From Dallia pectoralis (taxonomy: Eukaryota; Chordata; Actinopteri; Esociformes; Umbridae), in the NCBI GenBank assembly GCA_029465975.1, contig CM055730.1:24240344-24304343 (forward strand): a stretch of DNA of 64,000 bases. The letters run 5' to 3'. The notes below the pieces were generated by a model, which saw nothing but the letters and a program-made list of their open reading frames with translations, did no database searches and was not told where the DNA came from. Shown piece by piece: positions 21,158 through 35,851 of this stretch (position 1 is the stretch's first letter; every line of letters starts with the position of its first letter). Position numbers and translations under genes: made by a program.

Positions 21158-23035
21158 AACTAGATAATACAATTTCTGCAGAAATTGTGATGATGTGTGC
21201 TTGCGGCCAAGTCGACTGTGTACTGATATCAACTGCCAAACTGAGGTGACAAGCTGCACATAACAATGTGTTAAACCTATCAGTCATTTCTGCAGTATGT
21301 GAATGATGTGTGTTAAACCTAAACCTATCAGTCATCAACTCATGAATACACTGCTGCTGCATGCACCATAGTATACAATGTGTTAAACCTATCAGTCATT
21401 ACTCATGAATACACACTGCTGCTGCATGCACCATAGTATACAATGTGTTAAACCTATCAGTCATTACTCATGAATACACACTGCTGCTACATGCACCATA
21501 GTATGCAATGTGTTAAACCTATCAGTCAATGTGTTAAACTATCAGTCATTACTCATGAATACACACTGCTGCTGCATGCACCATAGTATACAATGTGTTA
21601 AACCTATCAGTCATTACTCATGAATACACACTGCTGCTACATGCACCATAGTATGCAATGTGTTAAACCTATCAGTCATTACTCATGAATACACACTGCT
21701 GCTGCATGCACATAGTATAGCAATGTGTTAAACCTATCAGTCATTACTCATGAATACACACTGCTGCTGCATGCACCATAGTATACAATGTGTTAAACCT
21801 ATCAGTCATTACTCAACTACAGTCATTAGCTCATTACTACAGCTAGCTAGCTAACACGCTAACGCTAGCTAACATGCTAACATGCTAGCTAGCGCGCTAA
21901 CGCTAGCTAACATGCGTGTAAACAGAGACCCAGAGAAAGAACTTACCTATCCATTAACATGCTAACAGTAGTAAACAGAGACCCAGAGAAAGCTAAACTT
22001 ACCTACCCATCCATTCATTGCTGCAGGCTGTCTGAATGTATGCATACACTTAAAGTAGTAGCTAACGCTAGCTAGCGCGCTAACGCTAGCTAACATGCTA
22101 ACGTTAGCTAGCGCGCTAACGCTAGCTAACATGCTAACATGTAAACAGAGACCCAGAGAAAGAACTTACCCATTCATTCATTCTTTCATTGCTGCAGGAT
22201 ATGTCTGTGGCTGTTATTGCAGTGTCTGTGGCTGTTGCCTATGCCATGCCTTTGTCAGGAGGACCAGCTGTTCTCATCGATATCAGAGCGCGCTGCCTCC
22301 TCCCCCCCCCGCCCCTTCCAGAATGTTCCTACTATTTAGCCAATCAACAACCAGAAAATGCTGCTTCACTGTCTATCATTTCAAAAGATTCAGACATGGT
22401 CGTATACTTTTAGCTCTACTAACCAGAGTTTTACTCACACAGTTTAAACAATTACATCATGAGAATCCTAAGAACCAGGCGGACATTTTGATGTATAACA
22501 TGTATCTGTAACCCCGGAAATGTAGGCGCTATCACAATTTACAAACGAACAAAAAAACACCAAAAATCGCTTTCAAATTAGAGTGGAGAAAATCACCGTT
22601 TCTATGGATGTCTATGGGGAGGCGCAAGTTGGAAACAAAAGGACATAACGAAATAAATATATATGTTACAGCTTATATTTGAACATTTTGAGTGACAGCA
22701 CAAATAGATGAACGTTTTGATATGCCATTTGTGTGTAAAGGGTTGAAACTCAGGCAGCAGTAGCAGTTTACAAATGTTCTCTACATTTTCTGCTGAATGG
22801 GCTCTCACACTCTAGTTTTGAAGATTCCGTCAATGTATTTCAATGGGGATTAATTAGCGACATTATCGTTAATATTTCGTAAACTACATAACGAAACCTT
22901 CTACAAAACAATGCCAACTAAATAGAGTTCGGGACGCACATTTTGACACCTTTTTGTCCATCTAGTGCAAAAACTGTGGGAGGAGTAGGGGTGGACAAAA
23001 TTGATATAATAATAATAATAATAAATAGATAGCGT
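21158..23035 (+). repeat. Macrosatellite cycle 3 (no C)
   Basis: A from 21158 is damaged and followed by scrambled B fragments (21230-21340). B continues to about 21830, D to 22197, E at 22198-23035. An ATAGATAGCG duplication sits at its right end. Confidence 0.88.
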
Positions 23036-24788
23036 AACTAGATAGCGTACAATTTCTGCAGAAATTGTGATGATGTGTGCTTGCGGCCACCCGTAGTCGA
23101 CTGTGTACTGATATCAACTGCCAAACTGAGGTGACACTGCTGCTGCATGCACCATAGTATACAATGTGTTAAACCTATCAGTCATTACTCATGAATACAC
23201 ACTGCTGCTGCAAGCACCATAGTATGCAATGTGTTAAACCTATCAGTCATTACTCATGAATACACACTGCTGCTACATGCACCATAGTATACAATGTGTT
23301 AAACCTATCAGTCATTACTCATGAATACACACTGCTGCTGCATGCAAGATAGTATAGCAATGTGTTAAACCTATCAGTCATTACTCATGAATACACACTG
23401 CTGCTACATGCACCATAGTATACAATGTGTTAAACCTATCAGTCATTACTCATGAATACACACAATGTGTTAAACCTATCAGTCATTACTCATGAATACA
23501 CACTACTGCTGCATGCACCATAGTATGCAATGTGTTAAACCTATCAGTCATTACCCATGAATACACACTGCTGCTACATGCACCATAGTATACAATGTGT
23601 TAAACCTATCAGTCATTACTCATTCATTGCTACAGGCTGTCTATGTATGCATAAACTTACAGTAGTAGCTAACGCTAGCGCTAACGCTAGCTAACATGCT
23701 AACGCTAGCTAGCGCGCTAACGCTAGCTAACATGCTAACGTGTAAACAGAGACCCAGAGAAATAACTTACCTATCCATTCATTGCTGCAGGCTGTCTGAA
23801 TGTATGCATAAACTTAAAGTAGTAGCTAACGCTAGCTAGCGCGCTAACGCTAGCTAACATGCTAACGTTAGCTAGCGCGCTAACGCTAGCTAACATGCTA
23901 ACATGTAAACAGAGACCCAGAGAAAGAACTTACCCATTCATTCATTCTTTCTTTGCTGCAGGATATGTCTGTGGCTGTTGATTGCAGTGTCTTTGTCTGT
24001 TGCCAGGCAACTATGCCTTTGTCAGGAGGACCAGCTGTTCTCATCGATATCAGAGCGCGCTGCCTCCTTCCCCCCGCCCCTTCCAGAATGTTCCTACTAT
24101 TTAGCCAATCAACAACCAGAAAATGCTGCTTCACTGTCTATCATTTCAAAAGATTCAGACATGGTCGTATACTTTTAGCTCTACTAACCAGAGTTTTACT
24201 CACACAGTTTAAACAATTACATCATGAGAATCCTAAGAACCAGGCGGACATTTTGATGTATAACATGTATCTGTAACCCCGGAAATGTAGGCGCTATCAC
24301 AATTTACAAACGAACAAAAAAACACCAAAAATCGCTTTCAAATTAGAGTGGAGAAAATCACCGTTTCTATGGATGTCTATGGGGAGGCGCAAGTTGGAAA
24401 CAAAAGGACATAACGAAATAAATATATATGTTACAGCTTATATTTGAACATTTTGAGTGACAGCACAAATAGATGAACGTTTTGATATGCCATTTGTGTG
24501 TAAAGGGTTGAAACTCAGGCAGCAGTAGCAGTTTACAAATGTTCTCTACATTTTCTGCTGAATGGGCTCTCACACTCTAGTTTTGAAGATTCCGTCAATG
24601 TATTTCAATGGGGATTAATTAGCGACATTATCGTTAATATTTCGTAAACTACATAACGAAACCTTCTACAAAACAATGCCAACTAAATAGAGTTCGGGAC
24701 GCACATTTTGACAATTTTTTGTCCATCTAGTGCAAAAACTGTGGGAGGAGTAGGGGTGGACAAAATTAATGATAATAATAATAATAAT
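23036..24788 (+). repeat. Macrosatellite cycle 4 (no C), the shortest
   Basis: A from 23036, B to about 23630, D with two monomers to 23961, E at 23962-24788. It is a clean example of the minimal A-B-D-E cycle. Confidence 0.9.
24367..24573 (-). other. Recurrent 68-codon frame of module E (example copy)
   Basis: The same 68-residue translation, beginning MRAHSAENVENICK, occurs in all ten E blocks: ends at 18024, 20902, 22808, 24573, 27005, 29820, 32467, 35561, 37657 and 40576. The DNA around it is equally conserved, so identity follows from array homogenisation. It lacks a known domain and codon-level evidence of selection. I do not call it a gene. Confidence 0.3.
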
Positions 24789-27220
24789 AACTAGATAGCG
24801 TACAATTTCTGCAGAAATTGTGATGATGTGTGCTTGCGGCCACCCGTAGTCGACTGTTTACTGATGTCAACTGCCAAACTGAGGTGACACTGCTGCTACA
24901 TGCACCATAGTATACAATGTGTTAAACCTATCAGTCATTACTCATGAATACACACTGCTGCTGCATGCACCATAGTATGCAATGTGTTAAACCTTTCAGT
25001 CATTACTCATGAATACACACTGCTGCAACATGCACCATAGTATGCAATGTGTTAAACCTATCAGTCAATACTCATGAATACACACTGCTGCTGCATGCAA
25101 GATAGTATGCAATGTGTTAAACCTATCAGTCATTACTCATCAATACACACTGCTGCTACATGCACCATAGTATGCAATGTGTTAAACCTATCAGTCATTA
25201 CTCATGAATACACACTACTGCTGCATGCACCATAGTATGCAATGTGTTAAACCTATCAGTCATTACCCATGAATACACACTGCTGCTACATGCACCATAT
25301 TATACAATGTGTTAAACCTATCAGTCATTACTCATTACTACAGTAGTAGCTAACGCATAGCTACCATAGTAGCATATGCTAACAGCTAGCTAACATGCTA
25401 ACGCTAGCTAGCGCGCTAACGCTAGCTAACATGCTAACGTGTAAACAGAGACCCAGAGAAATAACTTACCTATCCATTCATTGCTGCAGGCTGTCTGAAT
25501 GTATGCATACACTTAAAGTAGTAGCTAACGCTAGCTAGCGCGCTAACACTAGCTAACATGCTAACGTTAGCTAGCGCGCTAACGCTAGCTAACATGCTAA
25601 CATGTAAACAGAGACCCAGAGAAAGAACTTACCAATTCATTCATTCGTTCATTGCAGGCAGAGTCTTTGTCTGTAACCAGGCAACTATGCCTTTGTCAGG
25701 AGGACCAGCTGTTCTCATCGATATCAGAGCGCGCTGCCTCCTTCCCCCCCGCCCCTTCCAGAATGTTCCTACTATTTAGCCAATCAACAACCAGAAAATG
25801 CTGCTTCACTGTCTATCATTTCAAAAGATTCAGACATGGTCGTATACTTTTAGCTCTACTAACCAGAGTTTTAATCACACAGTTTAAACAATTACACCAT
25901 GAGAATCCTAAGACCCAGGCGGACATGTTGATGTATAACATGTATCTGTAACCCCAGAAATGTAGGCGCTATCACAATTTACAAACGAACAAAAAAACAC
26001 AAAAAATCGCAGCAGGATATGTCTGTGGCTGTTGATTGCAGTGTCTGTGGCTGTTGCCTGGCAGCTATGCCTTTGTCAGGAGGACCAGCTGTTCTCATCG
26101 ATATCAGAGCGCGCTGCCTCCTCCCCCCGCCCCTTCCAGAATGTTCCTACTATTTAGCCAATCAACAACCAGAAAATGCTGCTTCACTGTCTATCATTTC
26201 AAAAGATTCAGACATGGTCGTATACTTTTAGCTCTACTAACCAGAGTTTTCCTCACACAGTTTAAACAATTACACCATGAGAATCCTAAGACCCAGGCGG
26301 ACATTTTGATGTATAACATGTATCTGTAACCCCAGAAATGTAGGCGCTATCACAATTTACAAACGAACAAAAAAACACCAAAAATCGCAGCAGGATATGT
26401 CTGTGGCTGTTGATTGCAGTGTCTGTGGCTGTTGCCTGGCAGCTATGCCTTTGTCAGGAGGACCAGCTGTTCTCATCGATATCAGAGCGCGCTGCCTCCT
26501 TCCCCCCGCCCCTTCCAGAATGTTCCTACTATTTAGCCAATCAACAACCAGAAAATGCTGCTTCACTGTCTATCATTTCAAAAGATTCAGACATGGTCGT
26601 ATACTTTTAGCTCTACTAACCAGAGTTTTACTCACACAGTTTAAACAATTACATCATGAGAATCCTAAGAACCAGGCGGACATTTTGATGTATAACATGT
26701 ATCTGTAACCCCAGAAATGTAGGCGCTATCACAATTTACAAACGAACAAAAAAACACCAAAAATCGCTTTCAAATTAGAGTGGAGAAAATCACCGTTTCT
26801 ATGGATGTCTATGGGGAGGCGCAAGTTGGAAACAAAAGGACATAACGAAATAAATATATATGTTACAGCTTATATTTGAACATTTTGAGTGACAGCACAA
26901 ATAGATGAACGTTTTGATATGCCATTTGTGTGTAAAGGGTTGAAACTCAGGCAGCAGTAGCAGTTTACAAATGTTCTCTACATTTTCTGCTGAATGGGCT
27001 CTCACACTCTAGTTTTGAAGATTCCGTCAATGTATTTCAATGGGGATTAATTAGCGACATTATCGTTAATATTTCGTAAACTACATAACGAAACCTTCTA
27101 CAAAACAATGCCAACTAAATAGAGTTCGGGACGCACATTTTGACACCTTTTTTGTCCATCTAGTGCAAAAACTGTGGGAGGAGTAGGGGTGGACAAAAGT
27201 GATATAATAATAATAATAAT
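24789..27220 (+). repeat. Macrosatellite cycle 5 (no C, two partial Es)
   Basis: A from 24789, B to about 25350, D to 25657. Partial Es at 25658-26015 and 26016-26393 precede the full E at 26394-27220. Both junctions use the same ATCGCAGCAGGATATG join seen in cycles 2 and 7. Confidence 0.9.
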
Positions 27221-30036
27221 AACTAGATAGCGTACAATTTCTGCAGAAATTGTGATGATGTGTGCTTGCGGCCACCCGTAGTCGACTGTGTACTGATATC
27301 AACTGCCAAACTGAGGTGACACTGCTGCTGCTGCGCCATAGTATGCAATGTGTTAAACCTATCAGTCATTACTCATGAATACACACTACTGCTGCAAGCA
27401 CCATGGTATGCAATGGGGGGATGCCTAAAGGGAGGGAGAGCAAGCAGCAACAATTCACATGCTTTAGTATTGTATAAACGTACAGTTAGTATTAACCTGG
27501 CAGTCAAGCTCAACAGGAAGTTACCATACAGGCCCCCTGTCTCATATCACTTTCCTGCCAGCCCTGACGCAGTGACTTTTGATTTGTTATAGAATAAACA
27601 TGGACTCATCAGGTAGCCTTCTTTAAAGAAGGGAAACCCTCAACAGTTTACATTAAATTACCAGTAATAGTTCATTGGTGGGGGGGGCAAGGTTTGCTTC
27701 ACACCGGCTTCAAATGTTTTTCCTGGGCCTTTCCATCCTATCCTATCACCGTGACCTCTGTGAAAAAAGAAGACAGTACAATGGACAGGAGTTTAGCACA
27801 TGTTTAAATCTTCTCAGTTAATATGTACTTATTTTTATTGACTGGTTCATACCTCCCTGTCAAGTATACAATGTATAAAAACCTATCAGTCATTACTCAT
27901 GAATACACACTGCTGCTACATGCACCATAGTATACAATGTGTTAAACCACCATAGTATACAATGTGTTAAACCTATCAGTCATTACTCATGAATACACAC
28001 TGCTGCAACATGCACCATAGTATGCAATGGGTTAAACCTATCAGTCAATACTCATGAATACACACTGCTGCTGCATGCAAGATAGTATGCAATGTGTTAA
28101 ACCTATCAGTCATTACTCATTACTACAGTAGTAGCTAACGCTAGCTAACATGCTAACGATAGCTAGCGCGCTAACGCTAGCTAACATGCTAACGTGTAAA
28201 CAGAGACCCAGAGAAAGAAGTTACCCATCCATTCATTGCTGCAGGCTGTCTGAATGTATGCATAAACTTACAGTAGTAGCTAACGCTAGCTAGCGAGCTA
28301 ACATGCTAACGCTAGCTAGCGCGCTAACGCTAGCTAACTTGCTAACGTGTAAACAGAGACCCAGAGAAAGAAGTTACCCATCCATTCATTGCTGCAGGCT
28401 GTCTGAATGTATGCATAAACTTACAGTAGTAGCTAACGCTAGCTAGCGCGCTAACGCTAGCTAACATGCTAACGATAGCTAGCGCGCTAACGCTAGCTAA
28501 CATGCTAACGTGTAAACAGAGACCCAGAGAAAGAAGTTACCCATCCATTCATTGCTGCAGGCTGTCTGAATGTATGCATAAACTTACAGTAGTAGCTAAC
28601 GCTAGCTAGCGAGCTAACATGCTAACGATAGCTAGCGCGCTAACGCTAGCTAACATGCTAACGTGTAAACAGAGACCCAGAGAAAGAAGTTACCCATCCA
28701 TTCATTGCTGCAGGCTGTCTGAATGTATGCATAAACTTACAGTAGTAGCTAACGCTAGCTAGCGCTAACGCTAGCTAACATGCTAACGATAGCTAGCGCG
28801 CTAACGCTAGCTAACATGCTAACGTGTAAACAGAGACCCAGAGAAAGAAGTTACCCATCCATTCATTGCTGCAGGCTGTCTGAATGTATGCATAAACTTA
28901 CAGTAGTAGCTAACGCTAGCTAGCGCGCTAACGCTAGCTAACATGCTAACGATAGCTAGCGCGCTAACGCTAGCTAACATGCTAACGTGTAAACAGAGAC
29001 CCAGAGAAAGAAGTTACCCATCCATACATTGCTGCAGGCTGTCTGAATGTATGCATAAACTTACAGTAGTAGCTAACGCTAGCTAGCGAGCTAACGCTAG
29101 CTAACATGCTAACGATAGCTAGCGCGCTAACGCTAGCTAACATGCTAACGTGTAAACAGAGACCCAGAGAAACAACTTACCCATTCATTCATTCTTTCTT
29201 TGCTGCAGGCATATGTCTGTGGCTGTTGATTGCAGTGTCTGTGGCTGTTGCCTGCCAGCCATGCCTTTGTCAGGAGGACCAGCTGTTCTCATCGATATCA
29301 GAGCGCGCTGCCTCCTCCCCCCACCCCTTCCAGAATGTTCCTACTATTTAGCCAATCAACAACCAGAAAATGCTGCTTCACTGTCTATCATTTCAAAAGA
29401 TTCAGACATGGTCGTATACTTTTAGCTCTACTAACCAGAGTTTTACTCACACAGTTTAAACAATTACATCATGAGAATCCTAAGAACCAGGCGGACATTT
29501 TGATGTATAACATGTATCTGTAACCCCAGAAATGTAGGCGCTATCACAATTTACAAACGAACAAAAAAACACCAAAAATCGCTTTCAAATTAGAGTGGAG
29601 AAAATCACCGTTTCTATGGATGTCTATGGGGAGGCGCAAGTTGGAAACAAAAGGACATAACGAAATAAATATATATGTTACAGCTTATATTTGAACATTT
29701 TGAGTGACAGCACAAATAGATGAACGTTTTGATATGCCATTTGTGTGTAAAGGGTTGAAACTCAGGCAGCAGTAGCAGTTTACAAATGTTCTCTACATTT
29801 TCTGCTGAATGGGCTCTCACACTCTAGTTTTGAAGATTCCGTCAATGTATTTCAATGGGGATTAATTAGCGACATTATCGTTAATATTTCGTAAACTACA
29901 TAACGAAACCTTCTACAAAACAATGCCAACTAAATAGAGTTCGGGACGCACATTTTGACACCTTTTTGTCCATCTAGTGCAAAAACTGTGGGAGGAGTAG
30001 GGGTGGACAAAAAAGTGATATAATAATAATAATAAT
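27221..30036 (+). repeat. Macrosatellite cycle 6 (with C, expanded D)
   Basis: A from 27221, short B, C at 27415-27862, B to about 28125, D with seven monomers to 29207 (GTGTAAACAGAGACCC near 28195, 28347, 28510, 28666, 28824, 28987 and 29153), E at 29208-30036. D is of the 'aagaagttacccatcc' subtype. Confidence 0.9.
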
Positions 30037-32683
30037 AACTAGATAGCGTACAATTTCTGCAGAAATTGTGATGATGTGTGCTTGCGGCCACCCGTAGTCG
30101 ACTGTGTACTGATATCAACTGCCAAACTGAGGTGACACTGCTGCTGCAATGTGTTAAACCTATCAGTCATTACTCATGAATACACACTACTGCTGCAAGC
30201 ACCATAGTATGCAATGTGTTAAACCTATCAGTCATTACTCATGAATACAATACACACTACTGCTGCAAGCACCATAGTATACAATGTGTTAAACCTATCA
30301 GTCAATACTCATGAATACACTGCTGCTGCATGCATAGTATGCAATAGTTAAACCTATACAATGTGTTGAATACACACCATAGTATACAATGTGTTAAACC
30401 TATCAGTCATTACTCATGAATACACACTGCTGCTGCATGCACCATAGTATGCAATGTGTTAAACCTATCAGTCATTACTCATGAATACAGTACTGCTAGC
30501 ACCATAGTATACAATGTGTTAAACCTAAACTCATGAATACAAACTACTGCTAGCACCATAGTATACAATGTGTTAAACCTATCAGTCATTACTCATGAAT
30601 ACACACTGCTGCAACATGCACCATAGTATACAATGGGTTAAACCTATCAGTCATTACTCATGAATACACACTGCTGCTGTATACAATGTGTTAAACCTAT
30701 CAGTCATTACTCATGAATACACACTGCTGCTACATGCACCATAGTATACAATGTGTTAAACCTATCAGTCATTACTCATGAATACACACTGCTGCTGCTG
30801 CATGCACCATAGTATACAATGTGTTAAACCTATCAGTCATTACTCATGAATACACACACTGCTGCTGCTAGCTAAACCTAGCAGCAGGCTAACGCTAGAA
30901 TAACATGCTACGCTAGCTAGCGCGCTAACGCTAGCTAACATGCTAACGTGTAAACAGAGACCCAGAGAAAGAAGTTACCCATCCATTCATTGCTGCAGGC
31001 TGTCTGAATGTATGCATAAACTTACAGTAGTAGCTACTGCTGCTAAGCGCTAGCTAGCGCGCTAACGCTAGCTAACATGCTAACGATAGCTAGCGCGCTA
31101 ACGCTAGCTAACATGCTAACGTGTAAACAGAGACCCAGAGAAAGAAGTTACCCATCCATTCATTGCTGCAGGCTGTCTGAATGTATGCATAAACTTACAG
31201 TAGTAGCTAACGCTAGCTAGCGCGCTAACGCTAGCTAACATGCTAACGATAGCTAGCGCGCTAACGCTAGCTAACATGCTAACGTGTAAACAGAGACCCA
31301 GAGAAAGAAGTTACCCATCCATTCATTGCTGCAGGCTGTCTGAATGTATGCATAAACTTACAGTAGTAGCTAACGCTAGCTAGAGCTAACTAGCTAACAT
31401 GCTAACGATAGCTAGCGCGCTAACGCTAGCTAACATGCTAATGTAAACAGAGACCCAGAGAAAGAACTTACCCATTCATTAATTCATTCTTTCTTTGCTG
31501 CAGGATATGTCTGTGGCTGTTGATTGCAGTGTCTGTGGCTGTTGCCTGCCAGCCATGCCTTTGTCAGGAGGACCAGCTGTTCTCATCGATATCAGAGCGC
31601 GCTGCCTCCTCCCCCGCCCCTTCCAGAATGTTCCTACTATTTAGCCAATCAACAACCAGAAAATGCTGCTTCACTGTCTATCATTTCAAAAGATTCAGAC
31701 ATGGTCGTATACTTTTAGCTCTACTAACCAGAGTTTTAATCACACAGTTTAAACAATTACATCATGAGAATCCTAAGCACCAGGCGGACATTTTGATGTA
31801 TAACATGTATCTGTAACCCCAGAAATGTAGGCGCTATCACAATTTAATCGCAGCAGGATATGTCTGTGGCTGTTGATTGCAGTGTCTGTGGCTGTTGCCT
31901 GGCAGCTATGCCTTTGTCAGGAGGACCAGCTGTTCTCATCGATATCAGAGCGCGCTGCCTCCCCCCCCGCCCCTTCCAGAATGTTCCTCCTATTTAGTCC
32001 AATCAACAACCAGAAAATGCTGCTTCACTGTCTATCATTTCAAAAGATTCAGACATGGTCGTATACTTTTAGCTCTACTAACCAGAGTTTTACTCACACA
32101 GTTTAAACAATTACATCATGAGAATCCTAAGAACCAGGCGGACATTTTGATGTATAACATGTATCTGTAACCCCAGAAATGTAGGCGCTATCACAATTTA
32201 CAAACGAACAAAAAAACACCAAAAATCGCTTTCAAATTAGAGTGGAGAAAATCACCGTTTCTATGGATGTCTATGGGGAGGCGCAAGTTGGAAACAAAAG
32301 GACATAACGAAATAAATATATATGTTACAGCTTATATTTGAACATTTTGAGTGACAGCACAAATAGATGAACGTTTTGATATGCCATTTGTGTGTAAAGG
32401 GTTGAAACTCAGGCAGCAGTAGCAGTTTACAAATGTTCTCTACATTTTCTGCTGAATGGGCTCTCACACTCTAGTTTTGAAGATTCCGTCAATGTATTTC
32501 AATGGGGATTAATTAGCGACATTATCGTTAATATTTCGTAAACTACATAACGAAACCTTCTACAAAACAATGCCAACTAAATAGAGTTCGGGACGCACAT
32601 TTTGACACCTTTTTTGTCCATCTAGTGCAAAAACTGTGGGAGGAGTAGGGGTGGACAAAAGTGATAATAATAATAATAATAAT
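30037..32683 (+). repeat. Macrosatellite cycle 7 (no C, one partial E)
   Basis: A from 30037, B to about 30865 with scrambled parts at 30290-30540, D to 31503, partial E at 31504-31856, full E at 31857-32683. The partial-to-full junction lacks about 30 bp (CAATTTAATCGCAGCAGG). Confidence 0.88.
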
Positions 32684-35600
32684 AACTAGATAGCGTACAA
32701 TTTCTGCAGAAATTGTGATGATGTGTGCTTGCGGCCACCCGTAGTCGACTGTGTACTGATATCAACTGCCAAACTGAGGTGACACTGCTGCACCATAGAA
32801 TGCAATGTGTTAAACCTATCAGTCATTACTCATGATTACACACTGCTGCTCAGTCATTACTCATGAATACAACTGCTGCACAAATGTGTTAAACCACTAC
32901 AATGTGTTAAACCTATCAGTCATTACTCATGAATACACACTGCTGCAACATGCACCATAGTATGCAATGTTAAACCTATCAGTCATTACTCATGAATACA
33001 CACACTGCTGCAAGCACCATAGTATGCAATGTGTTAAACCTATCAGTCATTACTCATGAATACACACTGCTGCAACATGCACCATAGTATGCAATGTGTT
33101 AAACCTATCAGTCAATACTCATGAATACAATGCTGCTGCATTAGTAACAATGTGTTAAACCTATCAGTCATTACTCATGAATACACACTACTGCTGCATG
33201 CACCATAGTATACAATGTGTATACAAAAGAACATTTGTGAATTGGCTCTTAAAAGAGCCTTTGGGGGGATGCCTAAAGGGAGGGAGAGCAAGCAGCAACA
33301 ATTCACATTCTTTAGTATTGTATAAACGTACTTAGTATTAACCTGGCAGTCAAGCTCAACAGGAAGTTACCATACAGGCCCCCTGTCTCATATCACTTTC
33401 CTGCCAGCCCTGACGCAGTGACTTTTGATTTGTTATAGAATAAACATGGACTCATCAGGTAGCCTTCTTTAAAGAAGGGAAACCCTCAACAGTTTACATT
33501 AAATTACCAGTACTAGTTCATTGGTGGGGGGGGCAAGGTTTGCTTCACACCGGCTTCAAATGTTTTTCCTGGGCCTTTCCATCCTATCCTATCACCGTGA
33601 CCTCTGTGAAAAAGAGAAGACAGTACAATGGACAGGAGTTTAGCACATGTTTAAATCTTCTCAGTTAATATGTACTTATTTTTATTGACTGGTTCATACC
33701 TCCCTGTCAAGTATACAATGTATAAAAACCTATCAGTCATTACTCATGAATACACACTGCTGCTACATGCACCATAGTATACAATGTGTTAAACCACCAT
33801 AGTATACAATGTGTTAAACCTATCAGTCAATACTCATGAATACACACTGCTGCTGCATGCAAGATAGTATGCAATGTGTTAAACCTATCAGTCATTACTC
33901 ATTACTACAGTAGTAGCTAACGCTAGCTAGCAGGCTAACGCTAGCTAACATGCTAACGCTAGCTAGCGCGCTAACGCTAGCTAACTTGCTAACGTGTAAA
34001 CAGAGACCCAGAGAAAGAAGTTACCCATCCATTCATTGCTGCAGGCTGTCTGAATGTATGCATAAACTTACAGTAGTAGCTAACGCTAGCTAGCAGGCTA
34101 ACATGCTAACGCTAGCTAGCGCGCTAACGCTAGCTAACTTGCTAACGTGTAAACAGAGACCCAGAGAAAGAAGTTACCCATCCATTCATTGCTGCAGGCT
34201 GTCTGAATGTATGCATAAACTTACATAGCTAAAGCGCTATAGCTAGCTAACATGCTAACGATAGCTAGCATAAAACGCTAACGCTAGCTAACATGCTAAC
34301 GTGTAAACAGAGACCCAGAGAAAGAAGTTACCCATCCATTCATTGCTGCAGGCTGTCTGAATGTATGCATAAACTTACAGTTGTAGCTAGCTAACGCTAG
34401 CTAGCGCTAGCTAACATGCTAACGATATGCTAACGATAGCTAGCGCGCTAACGCTAGCTAACATGCTAACGTGTAAACAGAGACCCAGAGAAAGAAGTTA
34501 CCCATCCATTCATTGCTGCAGGCTGTCTGAATGTATGCATAAACTTACAGTAGTAGCTAGCTAGCTAGCTAACATGCTAACGATAGCTAGCGCGCTAACG
34601 CTAGCTAACATGCGTTACCCATCCATTCATTGCTGCAGGCTGTCTGAATGTATGCATAAACTTACAGTAGTAGCTAACGCTAGCTAGCGCGCTAACGCTA
34701 GCTAACATGCTAACGATGTAAACAGAGACGTGTAAACAGAGACCCAGAGAAAGAAGTTACCCATCCATACATTGCTGCAGGCTGTCTGAATGTATGCATA
34801 AACTTACAGTAGTAGCTAACGCTAGCTAGCGAGCTAACGCTAGCTAACATGCTAACGATAGCTAGCGCGCTAACGCTAGCTAACATGCTAACGTGTAAAC
34901 AGAGACCCAGAGAAAGAACTTACCCATTCATTCATTCTTTCTTTGCTGCAGGATATGTCTGTGGCTGTTGATTGCAGTGTCTGTGGCTGTTGCCTGCCAG
35001 CCATGCCTTTGTCAGGAGGACCAGCTGTTCTCATCGATATCAGAGCGCGCTGCCTCCTCCCCCCACCCCTTCCAGAATGTTCCTACTATTTAGCCAATCA
35101 ACAACCAGAAAATGCTGCTTCACTGTCTATCATTTCAAAAGATTCAGACATGGTCGTATACTTTTAGCTCTACTAACCAGAGTTTTACTCACACAGTTTA
35201 AACAATTACATCATGAGAATCCTAAGAACCAGGCGGACATTTTGATGTATAACATGTATCTGTAACCCCAGAAATGTAGGCGCTATCACAATTTACAAAC
35301 GAACAAAAAAACACAAAAATCGCTTTCAAATTAGAGTGGAGAAAATCACCGTTTCTATGGATGTCTATGGGGAGGCGCAAGTTGGAAACAAAAGGACATA
35401 ACGAAATAAATATATATGTTACAGCTTATATTTGAACATTTTGAGTGACAGCACAAATAGATGAACGTTTTGATATGCCATTTGTGTGTAAAGGGTTGAA
35501 ACTCAGGCAGCAGTAGCAGTTTACAAATGTTCTCTACATTTTCTGCTGAATGGGCTCTCACACTCTAGTTTTGAAGATTCCGTCAATGTATTTCAATGGG

Positions 35601-35756
35601 GATTAATTAGCGACATTATCGTTAATATTTCGTAAACTACATAACGAAACCTTCTACAAAACAATGCCAACTAAATAGAGTTCGGGACGCACATTTTGAC
35701 ACCTTTTTGTCCATCTAGTGCAAAAACTGTGGGAGGAGTAGGCGGGGACAAAATTG

Positions 35757-35803
<47 letters not shown>

Positions 35804-35851
35804 TATATGTGAGATTACAATATGTGTCCTTGACCATAGTCAAGCACACAT
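32684..35851 (+). repeat. Macrosatellite cycle 8 (with C, expanded D), the longest
   Basis: A from 32684, irregular B to 33262, C at 33263-33710 preceded by TTGGCTCTTAAAAGAGCC (an inverted-repeat-like insert not seen in other cycles), B to about 33905, D expanded and partly scrambled to 34951, E at 34952-35851 ending in a long ATA run plus the 58-bp segment. Confidence 0.9.

Noticed and set aside
29213..29425. Plus-strand 70-97 codon frames in every E block (MPLSGGPAVLIDIRARC...) as a gene family
   Set aside because: They overlap each other in two frames, change start and length with small indels, and persist only because the DNA is homogenised.
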